This document shows positions 12,402 through 24,063 of a stretch of 64,000 nt of DNA, one piece after another. The notes below the pieces were generated by a model. It had not been told where the DNA came from. It was given only the letters and a program-made list of their open reading frames with translations, and searched no databases. Position numbers and translations under genes: made by a program. Source of the stretch: Glandiceps talaboti (Eukaryota > Hemichordata > Enteropneusta > Spengelidae); the NCBI RefSeq assembly GCF_964340395.1, contig NC_135564.1, positions 9,379,861-9,443,860 of the forward strand, written 5' to 3'. Each line of letters starts with the position of its first letter. The first letter of the stretch is position 1.

Positions 12402-15400
12402 GTATGTTCGATCTCAGACGCTAGAAAAAGTTGCATTTGAAGATTTAGCATTGACATTTACTTGTTTTAGACTTCAAAAATATAAATATCTAAAGTTTTG
12501 ATTAGTTTACAACATTTACGGTACTAACAACATATCAAAAGTAAATTGCTATTTCAATAACAGTTTCTAAATCGTACGTCGACTGTTTGGCAAAACCCTC
12601 AATAACATTGCAGCTACATTTTATTGGCTGACTCGATAAAATCTTACTGTTAACAAAACTGTATTTCTTCGTCTATGGTGAGAAGAAAAATGTACAAATA
12701 TTGAATTTGCTACATTTTATTTGTATGAGCTGCCTTAAGGTTATCTATATTTCTTCTTTAAATGATTAAACTGTAACAATAATTGTTCTTAATCTTTCGC
12801 TGACGACACTTTCGTTACCTAATCACATTGAAAAGTGGTAAAGGCATTGCTATTCTTTCACAGTGCAGTAGAAACAGGTTTCTGTCGAAAACATTACATC
12901 TGGACTTGATGATATTAATAACTTCAATTGTTTACTTTTCAAACTGATAACCAACATGAAGTATTAATTGGCTTCTTCTACATCCCCACTGTGTGCGGCA
13001 CCTCTATAGTAGTTTCATTTACAGTTGAAGTTGTCTCTGTGTACAAAAAAAACCACACCATGTCTCATGAGAGAAGCACCAAGGCTTCTCCTTTTCTCCG
13101 GTATTGACTATCATGTTTGTTTACAGAATGTCAGCACATAATACTCTTGGTGATAGTCCAGCTCATTGCCCTACACACAGCGACAGCCTTCCTGTATAGG
13201 AATCAAGTTATACGGCTGGGAAAGAAATCTACGCTACCACATTCATACACACCAAAAAGCCAGTTTAGTTTCTTTGACAGCGACGGCAATGGAAAACTAT
13301 CTATTGAAGAGTACGAACGAGTTCCCCAATTTAGAATCACGGCATTGATGGATTCCTTTGATTCGGCAGACTTAGACGGTGAGATAAAAATCCATTCCAT
13401 GCCTGTAATATTTATTTCGTAAATGTCATAATTATAAAGATTTTACAATTCTTGTTATTGAACTTAACCGAAATAAGATATTGTAGTGAATTTGTTGAAA
13501 TATGTATGTGCCTAATTTAAAAGACAAATGTCAAAGTTCCGCAACATATTCGCTCTTGTTTATACTGTTTTATGTGAGCATGTTAACTCGCACCAACTTC
13601 AGCTAGTTGCTTACCTGCATTGCATCATCCGAAGTATGTATGTATGTATGTATGTATGTATGTATGTATGTATGTATGTATGTATGTATGTATGTATGTA
13701 TGTGAATGCGAACGTATCTGTGAAACTGTCTGTTTATCTAATATGACATACAGTGTGGTAGTTTGCTCTTCAATGTTTGTTTGTAATTTATTGACTGGAT
13801 TCGTGCAGCTAAATTTCGGATGATGAATCGTTGTAATGAAAGCATGAATACCAAAATTATTATATAAAAAAGAAAACGCGTTATAAAAGCTTGATGTCAT
13901 TTGAAGTGATCTTAACAGTTTTACGGTTAATACAACACGTTTAATAAAACGTCATGGAAAGGTTGACTGCAAAGCCAACTCAATCTCATTTTTTAGGATT
14001 ATTGCCATCCTTAAATCCTTCTAAGTATAATTCCGCAAAGAGGAACACCTGTAAACGTTCATTTAAAACCTGCGTATCCGCAAGCACCTATTGAAAAGGA
14101 TTTTGCTATTTGTTCCATTTGATGTTATGGCCGTTATTTCTCTTTTTCTCTCTCGGCGAACAGCGTTCCGGATTATATCCATTAGTAGAGTCTAGAGACA
14201 GAGACAGACACTTTCTAATGTTCCAGATAATAATCCCTTACTCACGACTCTTATGAAAAGCATTGGCCTGTAATAGATTAACTCACTCAAACCGCGTTGA
14301 TTTATTCCTATGTAAAAGTCTCGTTCTTACAAACGATATATCAAAGTCATTCCGAAGCCAATGTATTCTTTGTTGTACTTTCAAAAGCATTCTAAAGCTT
14401 CAGCCAGGCCAAGTTAACTTCTCTGTTTTTGACATTTTTATGCGCTGTATTACTACCAAACCAGAAAGACTATAGAATTTCAATGAGACAGTATGATGTT
14501 TGTTTTACATCTCACGCACCGTTTTTTTGCTACGAATTAAACAATTTAAAGTACATGCAATGATAACGCGCAAACATGTGAAATGTTACATTTTACCTCA
14601 CTTTGAATACAAATGAAAAGGTTTGTTTGAAATGTCCTTGCTTCATCAAACAGTGTGTATATTTGTGTTCATAGTAAGATAAAATGTATCACTGTATATG
14701 TTTGCATGTACGATGCCATTGTCTGTATTTTCAAATTGTTTTAAGTATGTAATCCCCAGCAAGAACAGTGTGTGAGATGTAGAAAACATTGTACCGCCTA
14801 CTTGAAATTCTATAGTCACTCTGGTTTGGTAGTAACATTATGTATTCACGGCTGTATACTGAGTTTATAATTGCCCATATCAACGTTGTTTCCTGTGTTG
14901 ACAACTATTGACGTTTAGTAACGCAAAATGCCACTTCTACTCAAACGACACGCATCCATCACTACTCAATACTACAGCCAAAGAAGTGCAGTTAGTACTT
15001 AAGGTCGCGATAAGTTTAAAATTAGAAGTTAACTTTTATTCCATTTGCTGCGTCATAGGTAACATGTATTGCTGTTTCTTAATATCATTCTTCTTATTAT
15101 TTTTTCTTAATATTAGAATGTACACCACACACAAACACACACACACACACACACACGTATATATATTAAATATTTCACATTACGTTTGCATATTTACCAA
15201 CTTCAACACAATTATATTCACTTTAAACACAATTCTTAATGAAAAACTATAAAATGCAATGATTAAACTAACTATTTTCTGTTCTATCCTAAGTAACAGA
15301 CGTGGTTTATTTCATTCCAACATCACTTGTCAATTTGTTTCACTCCCTGTACCCCAGTCAAAGTGAGCGATCCTTTATCATTCAAAATGACTGAAGTGGA

Positions 15401-18400
15401 ACTAGCTAGGTTAAAACACAACACATCTATAAAACTTAGTGGCAAAGTATAGTGTCCATAACTGTCCGAGAGAAAATGAAAGAATCACAATACTTTTTTG
15501 TTTAAATTTCGGCAATGAAAACTATGATATTACAAATAAATTACACATAAGGTAGAATGCGCTTCTCGGAGACATTTATCTGAAAAACAAATTTCTTTAA
15601 TTCTCTCCAAACTTTGCTATTATAAAAAGCTTGTTTTTGGTCCTAATGAAAGAAAATGTTGGTTTTCACCATCTTGCTTTCATTGAACTCAATTTATTTC
15701 TTATAATATTGGATTCTAAAATGATTAAATTTTTGACCTCTGGTTAAATCCAATATGTACAGAGAACCCATACGACTTTAAATGAAAATAGGTTGGAATT
15801 TGAATAAAGTAACAAGAACAGTTTAAGAAGTTTATTTCAGAGTTGCATTCTTCGTAAAGCTATACGTAATAATAGAATTTAGATGTATTGCATTCAATTT
15901 ATTTTTTTAATTATAAGAATGAAATATGAAGAGATTTACCAATTTGTAAAAACAGTTGGAAAAGGTAAAAATGGTACATTTTTATGGTTTCCTTAAAAAT
16001 AATTTGATGCACCAAAACGATTATCAAACAACGTCTTTCTTTAAAACCTTTTCAATAACGCAAAACTGACTTTTTAATATTCTTGAAGACTTCACAAATT
16101 TCATTTAATTCTTACAGAGCAAACTTCGATCGCAAAAATCTTATTCCGGAATAATGGGCCTCCAAACTTTGCTATATGGAAGTTTGCGTCTGGTGTTTTT
16201 GAAGTAGTGAAGGAACTTTGGGCCCTCAACGTTTTGATTTCAAGAAACTCAACAATCTTACATTTTCTCATAGAGAAAAGGCAATTGAGGTCTTTATTTT
16301 AAAAAATGTATACGGTAACCTTTGATTTTTTTTCTTGATTTGAAGTGAGAATTGGTTTTTTCTTGAACAAAGTAACAGTAACAGTTTGAACAGTTTTTTT
16401 TCGAGGCGCCTTTCATGTAAACTAGATAGTAGTACAATTACAGGCATACTGGAACTACTTTCATTTTTTTTAGAAATAGTGACAATGACCATAATCTTTT
16501 ATAAATGCAATGCTTCTATTATATTCATTACTTTTTAGGTTTGGATGGTTTTCACGGTACTCATTTTTCAGTCACATCACGTCATTCAATAAATTTCACG
16601 TCGATAGACAATGTTGAAGGCTTGGCACTAGTCTCAATAAATCTAACTTTACATGATAAAATAGTATCTAAGCCACATTAGTACAAATTAAACTTACTTT
16701 GAAGTCTATTAACCTCTCTGTAGAAATGGGAACGCAAATAGTCTTTCAAACGATGCGACTGAACAATTTGTTACGAGCCTAGCTATATGATAATACGTGA
16801 ACGCTTGAAAGAAAGATTTACCATTAAGGAAATATATAACACAATGTCGGTATTGGACTTAGTGTCGACATAATGCTACTGGCATTGGTTATACTGTTAC
16901 AATTCAATCACGTTGTAGAAATAAGGTTGCGTCTAAAGTTACTTTCCGCAATAGCTATCTTTCCGTTGCCCTCAGCCAACTACAATATCACGATATATTT
17001 GCCAAACTGAGGTGTGTATGCCAACGATTTTGTTTAGTTAAGCACATTTTGGACGTGTCGTTCAACTTTAAGGTAATGAATTGAAACCCTTTTTCATCTA
17101 AAGAACCAACAAAATCAAACTTGTCATGATTACAATTTAACTTATAAATTACGATGTACGTCAAAAAAAATGATAATTTCCATCTAAATTGAACAGTTAA
17201 TTTAAATGAATTGTTTTTCTAGTTTTTATCGATTCAAAGAATGTCAAACTTATCCTAAACTTACCCTGCTACACATATAATACAAAGTGGTGAACAGAAC
17301 AGATGTGAAGTGATGATACTAGATAAAAAAATCAATCATCATTTATTGAAAATTTCTAACAATTCCATGTTAGAAAAAATCTACTTAAACAAAATTTAAG
17401 TTGCTGACGGAGTTAGTAAGATTTCACGGCCACTAAGCTTATCACAACGATTATCATTTGCATTTTTGTTACCAGGATTATACTACAAGAATGACTATAA
17501 CATTTTAAGCCTGTTAACACGAAATGTGTTTAAGTGGTGTGCTTTATTGACGATATCGTGACACATACAGCTAGTTTATTTTACAGCTGCCATTGTCTCG
17601 GCAATTTTAAACTAAGAATATGCAACAAAAATGTTTTCGACTCAGAGCACATGAGATTGCACATATCAAGGTGATTGTCTTAACGTGAAATCCGCCTCGG
17701 AAATAAACTTAAACATTTTGATGTTACATTTTTCGAGAAAACTCATTATCAGTTAAAATTATAATCAATAAATAAAACAAATAAATGAATAATTAAACAA
17801 ATGGTAAATAAATAAACACATAAATATACAAATAAAAAATAAATAAATAAATAAATAAATAACAAAAAATCGGAGTCACCGTACATATTTTTCGAATTGC
17901 TGTCAAATTATTATCAATAGTAAGCCACTTTAGAATCCAATATGGCCGCCGAATACTATTTTAATTGAATGGGAAATCTAAATTATTGACATTTCCTTGA
18001 CAACAAGATCCACATTTCTTTCATTAAAAGAACCAGAAGCAAACTTCAATAATATGACAAAGGTTTCAGAAAAGTGTTTAGAAAAACTTTTTAAAATTTT
18101 AATACAATTGAATGTACTTGAATACTCTCCATTCTAGACTATAGCAAGCTAAGAGAAACAAGGTAATAATATATAGGAATTATCAAATGAGATAACTGGT
18201 TAAATTGGTTTCATGATACGTCGAATTAACCAATACCTTCCAAGGTAACAACGGTATCTCAGTATTTCTGGAATATAAAATACGACGACTATATTAAAAC
18301 TTCTGGGTCGTTCACAAATTTTACATTCAAATATTGTCTTTCGTTGCATTTACTTCCCATCATTATCTTTTCAAGACTGAAGGCTATGTATGAGTGCAAG

Positions 18401-21400
18401 TATGTTATGGTATGGTCAAATTTCTTGCTTCCTTCATTCATTTTATTGTCCACGCGTACGGTTGTAATTGTAGTGTAATAATCCCATCTACGAAGGTCTG
18501 TACTATGTGGTTACATGATTACGATGTGCATTACAGCATTAGCCACCACCCCCATCCCCACCCTCACTATTCCCACCCGTACTCTGTACAAAGCCATTGG
18601 TACATGGAATCTATTATGTGGAGTCATGGTGACCGGCTTGGAATCTGCAGGTTGCAGGTTCGAACCTCGATGTTGCCGTTTGTTTGCGAATGATTCAATT
18701 TTTGAGGACCTGATAGGATAGAGGTGACAATGTGAATGCTTTAATCCTATAAGATAAGGTGCAATGGAGCTCCTCGGGGAGTTGAAGCAAAGGGCCATTG
18801 TGCCACTATAGATCCGTGCCAGGGATAATAATTGTAAATCTCGTTGAACGCAGTGTCTAAAAGTACTATATAAAAAGTTATTATTTACTAGGCCTAAAAA
18901 ATTGTGTGTTTCCGATTACGCTCAATTTTAGAATAGATGGTTTTAATTTTTTAAATTTTTTTTTCATGTGTGATTGTCTAGTTCAGGCAGTTATGTTTTC
19001 CGTTTTTTTCATGTGGTCTCTGTGTTATTGGTTTCATCTCATCAAATGTACAGCCATTACAGATTGGAAGAATAGTTTTATATTGTCTTTTTAAGTTGAT
19101 GTCATTTTCCGCATCCACTGTTTCATGCGATACAACACAAGTTTGGCGATTTTATGATTTTATTTATAGAATACGTAAAAACTAAGTTTAGGGACGGCAG
19201 TGAAAACTAGGTGGGGTCGGGTAACCGAAACCAAACAATGTTTTTAGGTCCTATCATTATTACTAAATGTATAAAAGATTTCGAATTTTTATTCAGAAGA
19301 GCAATTTATTCATATCCATGTGTTAGTCTATAAATTTGATATCGAGGAATTGTATTTTCCGGGAGGATTATGCATAGCCAGCATGCGCGAAGTCAACACA
19401 CAGTACATCAACGTCAGTTGGCAAAACAACAAACTAAGGGGTAGGAAAAGTTAAATTAAACAAATGTACTATTATGTTCTTGCCACTGTTATTCATTTAA
19501 AAACAACATTTTAGAAACTCTTGAAATTATGAATAAATTAACATGGAAAAAGAGAACTGAACAGATAAAAAGTAGAAAGTTAAAACATGGCAGCAAATTT
19601 ACAAAGTTACAACATTGTTAAACGTATATAATTATATAGAGCTTAATTTATGTAAACGTATAGCACAGTTACTTCATATAAAGATGTATTATGTAAATGT
19701 ATTAGAAATACGCCGAATTGCTTGAAACGTGGTATTTTCTGCCCGATCAGTAACTGGATTGCATCAGTAATTATATGAAATTGAGTCTGGCACTTACTAT
19801 CCACAAATTAATGGTATAACATACTGGTTTTAATCAGACTTAGAAATAAAATCAAAACAGTCAGTGAAGTGACACAGAACGGTGTATTAGTAGCTGCACT
19901 ATACTGCAGTGAAGATATACAACAAAATGAAATTGCTGTGCTTGTTTAATGTATTTTGTTATGTGTCCGACCAAGAGGACGGATAAATGGGACAGTGAGG
20001 CTATTTGGAGAGAGTTCCTTGTTATCCCTACTACGTCTATTTTCTTGAATGCACTCGTTAAGCTGAAATGTTGAAAACAGACGCATGTTCGTAAGCACTC
20101 TACTAATCCAAACAAATGAGGTAACATGACTGAAGGTGACAGCCACCTTTTCCCCATACATTTTGTCTGTACGACAATGGCGTATATGTTTATACCATTG
20201 CATCAATACCGGATTTTCTCCAACCTTGTAAAAGGCCAAAGATAAGGTTCTAAGCTCCTTAAACAACTAATAACTTTTGGCGGGATTTAATTGTGAGATT
20301 ACACGAACCTGTGAGTTCTCTTTAGACACGTTTTGTCAGATATTTATCGAGTGCTGCGTTGCCTTTGTACTTGGGTCGAATCTTATTTCTGATAAATTTT
20401 GGTCAAACTCTGGCAAATAGCTGTATAAATCAAATACGACGAATAGCGACGAGCTTATTGGACATTTATTGTAAGCCAATCAAGTTATTTGTTACCATTG
20501 CTATTATGTAGTCAACTTCAATAATTTCTTGCATCATTTTATTACACGAAAAATGCGGCTGTATTATCGCCGATAAAAGTGCTTGAAAAAGTAAAATCAT
20601 TGTTGGTACATTTTCAAAAGTTAGGATGGAGAAAACGGGTGTGCACATTTAGAAATAATGATCTCAGTTACAAGTACTGCCCGTTTCATCTAAGTGTTCA
20701 CTGGCTCTGTTTGATACCACCACGTAAAAACCAATTAGATCGCAATTTCTAGCTAAATTGGGTCTAAAGATGGTACAAACCATTTGAACCTACTGCAACT
20801 AGTTGCAGGCACACGGGCGCCAATGTCTTGATGCCTGCTCTTGATATCTGCATCATGGCACATTAGTTAATTCTATTTAGACAGAACATCACAATAAACT
20901 GTATTCATTTAATATTGCTATCTTAAGTGTAGCATGTGAAGTTTCTTATTGGTTTCTTTGTGGTTGTGTCAGACGCAGCCAGTGAACACTAACATGGTAC
21001 TGGCAGTAATTGACGACTGCGTCGTAAATAGTGTTGTAAGCTTCTCTTTATGAATGCGTACGTGTAAGGATTATATGTAAATATACAATATTAGAAAATT
21101 CCATGCAAAGGCCAGTTCAAATTCAAGTTCTAGTTAAATTTGGGTAAGAGCAATGGTCTGCAGCTGGCTAAATATACAAAACATTGGTTCAGAAATTATT
21201 TTATCTCCACTGGTATCACAGTAACAACACAAATCCCTGGGATAAAATGTAACATTTCATGTTCGTGCGCGCTAATCAGTGCCTGTATTTTGTTTTTGTT
21301 ATTCGTAGCAAAAAATATGTGAGATGTAAAGAACATCGTGCCGTCCAATAGGGAACTTGCAAACCCGCCATGTTTAATGTTGCATCATGGGAAATGTGAT

Positions 21401-22310
21401 AATAATACCAATCAATTAGCGTCGTAAACAATAATGTTACATTGTCTGTAACCACAAAATAATCCATTCATAGTTACCCTGACAATTGTGGGAGGTTTAT
21501 TTTATCAGTAGCTCCAGATTAGGTATTACGATAACCACAGATAATCCCATAGTCCTTCGCGTCTGAGCATGCTCAGTCTGGATTGCAAGTTCCCTATTGA
21601 GACGCTATAATCTTTCTGGTTTGGTAGTATTTGCATTCCCGTTACATTGACATGAATTTCCGGTATTACTTATTGTTTCATTACGTATGAGTATATAGTC
21701 GTATCAAATGTAGTGTGACGTCACATGATCATCACTACGTCCAGTGTGTTTTTTAATTCTATGCCATAATATACGGCTGTCAAATAATACCAACTTTTGT
21801 TCAATTAATAAATGTATTAAATTACAGAAACATATCGTTAAGAAAATTTAATGCATTTGTTGTACCTTATTATCCAAATATGTAAAAAGCCATTTTCGAT
21901 TTTTGATCAGTCCACATTATAAAAAAACCGTTGTCGAACTACCAACATTTCCCCTATGATTTTTCGTCTATCATCATACTTGCCATTTAAATTTCTATTT
22001 TTACACCTAGATACTTGACAAAAAGGCTCGTGCAAACATTGAGTCAAATATTCTCCAACTACCTCATCTAGTCACGACAGTTGTATGTCTTGTTAGCTGA
22101 AATTGACAACATACGTTTATGTAAATTTGTGATTTGGGAATTGTAACGTGAGAATCGCTCAATAAATCAATGATGTAAAGTTGAGATAAAACGTCTTTAC
22201 AATGAAACATATTGGAAAGACGAGGCAATTAGAGTAACACGATTTGACTTCGGTCTGAGATGTACAAAGCGTGGAGGGCGGGAAGGGGTATGAGGTATAT
22301 ATACTGTTCT

Positions 22311-22368
<58 letters not shown>

Positions 22369-22383
22369 TATATATATATATAT

Positions 22384-22444
<61 letters not shown>

Positions 22445-22565
22445 AATACGTATTTATTGATTTAATGAAATATCTATTGACTTAATGATGAATTTCAATA
22501 CAATGAAGCTTAAAGGAATGTTATTCAAGTCAGTCAGTACAGTCAGTCAGTCAGTCAGTCAGTCA

Positions 22566-22664
<99 letters not shown>

Positions 22665-22973
22665 CGTCCGTCCGTCCGTCCGTCCGTCCGTCCGTCCGTC
22701 CGTCCGTCCGTCCGTCCGTCCGTCCGTCCGTCCGTCTGTCTGTCTGTCTGGTCTGTCTCTCTGTCTGTCTCTCTGTCGGCCTGTCTCGATCGGCCGGTCT
22801 GTCTGCCGTATTGAAGTTGAAAGGAAGTTTCCGCCGATTGCTGTTTTTCTTATTACGATATTTCCATTCTAAACTGCTCTATATCATTTTTTGTAGGTGA
22901 TGGACGCATAAACGACTTTGAATTCTTTTCGAAAATGGCCAAAGTGCGGTATAGTGCGCAACAGGAAATGTAA
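12386..22973 (+). CDS. Small secreted protein with two EF-hands (3 exons)
   Basis: Predicted 114-residue calcium-binding protein, probably secreted. Exons 12386-12401, 13127-13378 and 22897-22973 total 345 nt including TAA, and both introns are GT-AG and phase 1. A short N-terminus (MMAKLE) is followed by a hydrophobic signal-peptide core at about residues 9-21, with a likely cleavage site after the THTATA-like segment near residue 26. EF-hand loop 1 lies at residues 56-67 ([12 protein letters not shown]) and loop 2 at 87-98 ([12 protein letters not shown]). Both have the expected acidic or Asn residues at positions 1, 3 and 5, Gly at 6 and Glu at 12. Loop 2 is perfect only after exons 2 and 3 are joined, which strongly supports the model across a 9.5-kb intron. 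The start is the first of two consecutive ATGs. The paired EF-hands are seen in the sequence; secretion and calcium binding are inferred. I recognise no specific orthologue. Confidence 0.8.
13127..13378 (+). CDS. EF-hand gene exon 2
   Basis: The acceptor is the pyrimidine-rich TTTGTTTACAG ending at 13126 and the donor is GTGAGA at 13379. It encodes the signal-peptide core, a basic linker, the whole first EF-hand loop and the first three residues of the second loop (Asp-Leu-Asp), plus one base of the next codon. Confidence 0.8.
13634..13703. repeat. (GTAT)n microsatellite
   Basis: About 17 perfect units, inside the large intron of the EF-hand gene. Confidence 0.97.
14451..14834. repeat. M2 MITE, full copy
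   Basis: An inverted-repeat element of about 384 bp with arms of roughly 85 bp. The left end reads TACTACCAAACCAGAAAGAC and the right end CTCTGGTTTGGTAGTA. The ends fit a TA target duplication with terminal repeats beginning CTACCAAACCAG. The interior is AT-rich and non-coding. It lies in intron 2 of the EF-hand gene. Confidence 0.75.
15131..15158. repeat. (CA)n microsatellite
   Basis: A short CA run embedded in AT-rich intronic sequence. Confidence 0.9.
15545..15870 (+). repeat. Dispersed repeat R1, copy 2
   Basis: It contains CTCCAAACTTTGCTATTAT, AAGCTTGTTTTTGGTCC, TTTTGACCTCTGG, GAATAAAGTAACAAGAACAG and GTTTATTTCAGAGTTGCAT in the same order as the copies at 1525 and 16110. Confidence 0.65.
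16110..16430 (+). repeat. Dispersed repeat R1, copy 3
   Basis: It contains CTCCAAACTTTGCTATATGG, TTTGCGTCTGGTG, TTCAAGAAACTCAACAATCT, TTCTTGAACAAAGTAACAGT and a final TCGAGGCGCCTTTCATGT. Order and spacing match the other R1 copies. A further partial copy is suggested at about 17925-18080 (GAATCCAATATGGCCGCCG, then AAGAACCAGAAGCAAACTT). Confidence 0.65.
17765..17870. repeat. Degenerate (AAAT)n/(AAAC)n tract
   Basis: An A-rich tetranucleotide array with a perfect AAAT core near 17836-17862. Confidence 0.85.
18610..18890 (+). mobile_element. tRNA-derived SINE
   Basis: The head resembles an RNA polymerase III promoter: a degenerate A-box region (GTGGAGTCATGGTGACCGG) and a perfect B box GGTTCGAACC at 18657-18666. 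A non-tRNA body follows, and the 3' tail (CGTTGAACGCAGTGTCTAAA, then ACTATATAAAAAGTTATTATT) is of the kind shared by SINEs and their partner LINEs. It cannot fold as a functional tRNA by eye. It is intronic to the EF-hand gene. Confidence 0.65.
18891..20674. other. Intronic sequence without recognised elements
   Basis: AT-rich intron 2 of the EF-hand gene. Minus-strand frames at 19861-20266 show no family motif and I do not call them. Confidence 0.5.
20675..21008. repeat. M1 palindromic MITE, copy b
   Basis: The ends are TACTGCCCGTTTCAT at the left and ATGGTACTGGCAGTA at the right. GTGTTCACTGGCTCTGTTTG and CAGCCAGTGAACAC lie inside the respective ends, with a central GGCGCCAATGTCTTGATG block. 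It is a full-length copy with a partly eroded left arm. Confidence 0.8.
21295..21640. repeat. M2 MITE right arm, interrupted by N1
   Basis: ATGTGAGATGTAAAGAACAT and GTGCCGTCC before 21346, and GACGCTATAATCTTTCTGG plus TTTGGTAGTA after 21599, together rebuild the M2 right arm seen at 14760-14834. The arm is split by the N1 element. Confidence 0.6.
21346..21599. repeat. N1 MITE nested in M2
   Basis: A 254-bp segment bounded by perfect 17-bp terminal inverted repeats (CAATAGGGAACTTGCAA). I see no target duplication. It is non-coding and falls exactly where the flanking M2 arm is interrupted. Confidence 0.7.
22313..22441. repeat. (TA)n-(CA)n-(TA)n microsatellite
   Basis: TA repeats flank a CA block. 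Tyr-Ile and Thr-His frames across it are artefacts. Confidence 0.97.
22540..22752. repeat. (CAGT)n-(CTGT)n-(CCGT)n-(CTGT)n mosaic array
   Basis: Homogeneous tetranucleotide blocks that change by one base from block to block and return to CTGT at the end. It sits 145 bases upstream of the last exon of the EF-hand gene. Confidence 0.97.
22897..22973 (+). CDS. EF-hand gene exon 3 (terminal)
   Basis: The acceptor is ATTTTTTGTAG ending at 22896. The exon completes EF loop 2 (GDGRINDFE) and its exiting helix, then ends at TAA 22971-22973 after a short polar tail (SAQQEM). At 77 nt it is easy to miss without the splice model. Confidence 0.78.
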
Positions 22974-23071
22974 AGAAGTATGAAGTTATGCTGGGATTCA
23001 ACGCGGGCCTCAATCATCAAGAGCGAGAAAAAACAACAACAACAACAACAACAACACTCACCAATATAAAG

Positions 23072-23077
23072 AATAAA
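23072..23077 (+). terminator. Candidate polyadenylation signal (AATAAA)
   Basis: AATAAA lies about 100 bases past the stop codon of the EF-hand gene, just after a short (AAC)n run. It is the first canonical signal downstream and fits the 3' end of that transcript. Confidence 0.5.
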
Positions 23078-23679
23078 TAACCATACTTGCGGAAGTTATT
23101 TTATTAGTCTATTTTCGATTTTGCACCTGCCCATTACTACGTTTGACTACCGAACACTCTCACAGTTCTAAGACATTTGTTGCATTATCATAGTTTTAAG
23201 AATTGTTAAATTATTTCAAGAATGTTGAAGAGTTTGGTAATAGAAACCTACATGTCCTTACAAACGTTTTATTCTTTGTTGTTCTTATGTGGTAGATAAG
23301 TCAATTCACCTGATCATTATATTTTGTTAAGTTGACGCAATTAACGGCTTGAGTCCAGAACACTTGTTACGCGAACACCACTTAGAAAAAAAGCGAGGTA
23401 ATAACTGCGCAAACTTTTAAGTAACCCAGTACTTCATAGTATATCATTCGTCGTCATCATCGCGTATTACTCAAATGTGAACAATGTCACTACACTCGTC
23501 TTTCACGCGCTTATAGGTTTAGGAAATATGATAGCATATTGATATGGTGTTACGATTTATGTAGGACCATACAGACATATAGGTAACACGGTAACACTGA
23601 TCTGTGAATATTATAACATAGAAACAACAGTAGACGTTCATACCTCTATAATATGTTGTACTCTTCATTTCACTATATA

Positions 23680-24063
23680 TACAGCTCGTTTCATGTCAGT
23701 GTTCACTGTCTCTGTTTTGAAACAACCACACATAAACCAATAAGAAATTGGACATGCTACACTTTAAGATAGCAAGATTGAATGAACACAGTTTCTTGCG
23801 ACATTTTGTCTATAAATAAAATTAACTAACGTGTCACCATGCACCATATGCAGACATCATAATGCAGACACCAACACACTGGCGCCTGCATGCCCGCGTC
23901 TAGTAGCAGTATTTTAAAATTGTTTCTTTCAATTCGACAAAATGTAGCAAGAAATTGTGATCTTGCTATTTTTTAAAATGTGTAGAATATGCAGTTTCGC
24001 ATTGGTTTCTGCGTGGTTGTATCATGCAGAACCGGTGAACACTGACATGATTGAGGCAGTGTA
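23680..24063. repeat. M1 palindromic MITE, copy c
   Basis: One of the best-preserved copies. The left end TACAGCTCGTTTCATGTCAG is followed by GTTCACTGTCTCTG, ACAACCACACATAAACCAAT and GCTACACTTTAAGATAGCAA. The right arm mirrors these and ends with ACCGGTGAACACTGACATGA and GAGGCAGTGTA. The centre contains GCAGACACC and ACTGGCGCCTGCATG. Confidence 0.85.
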
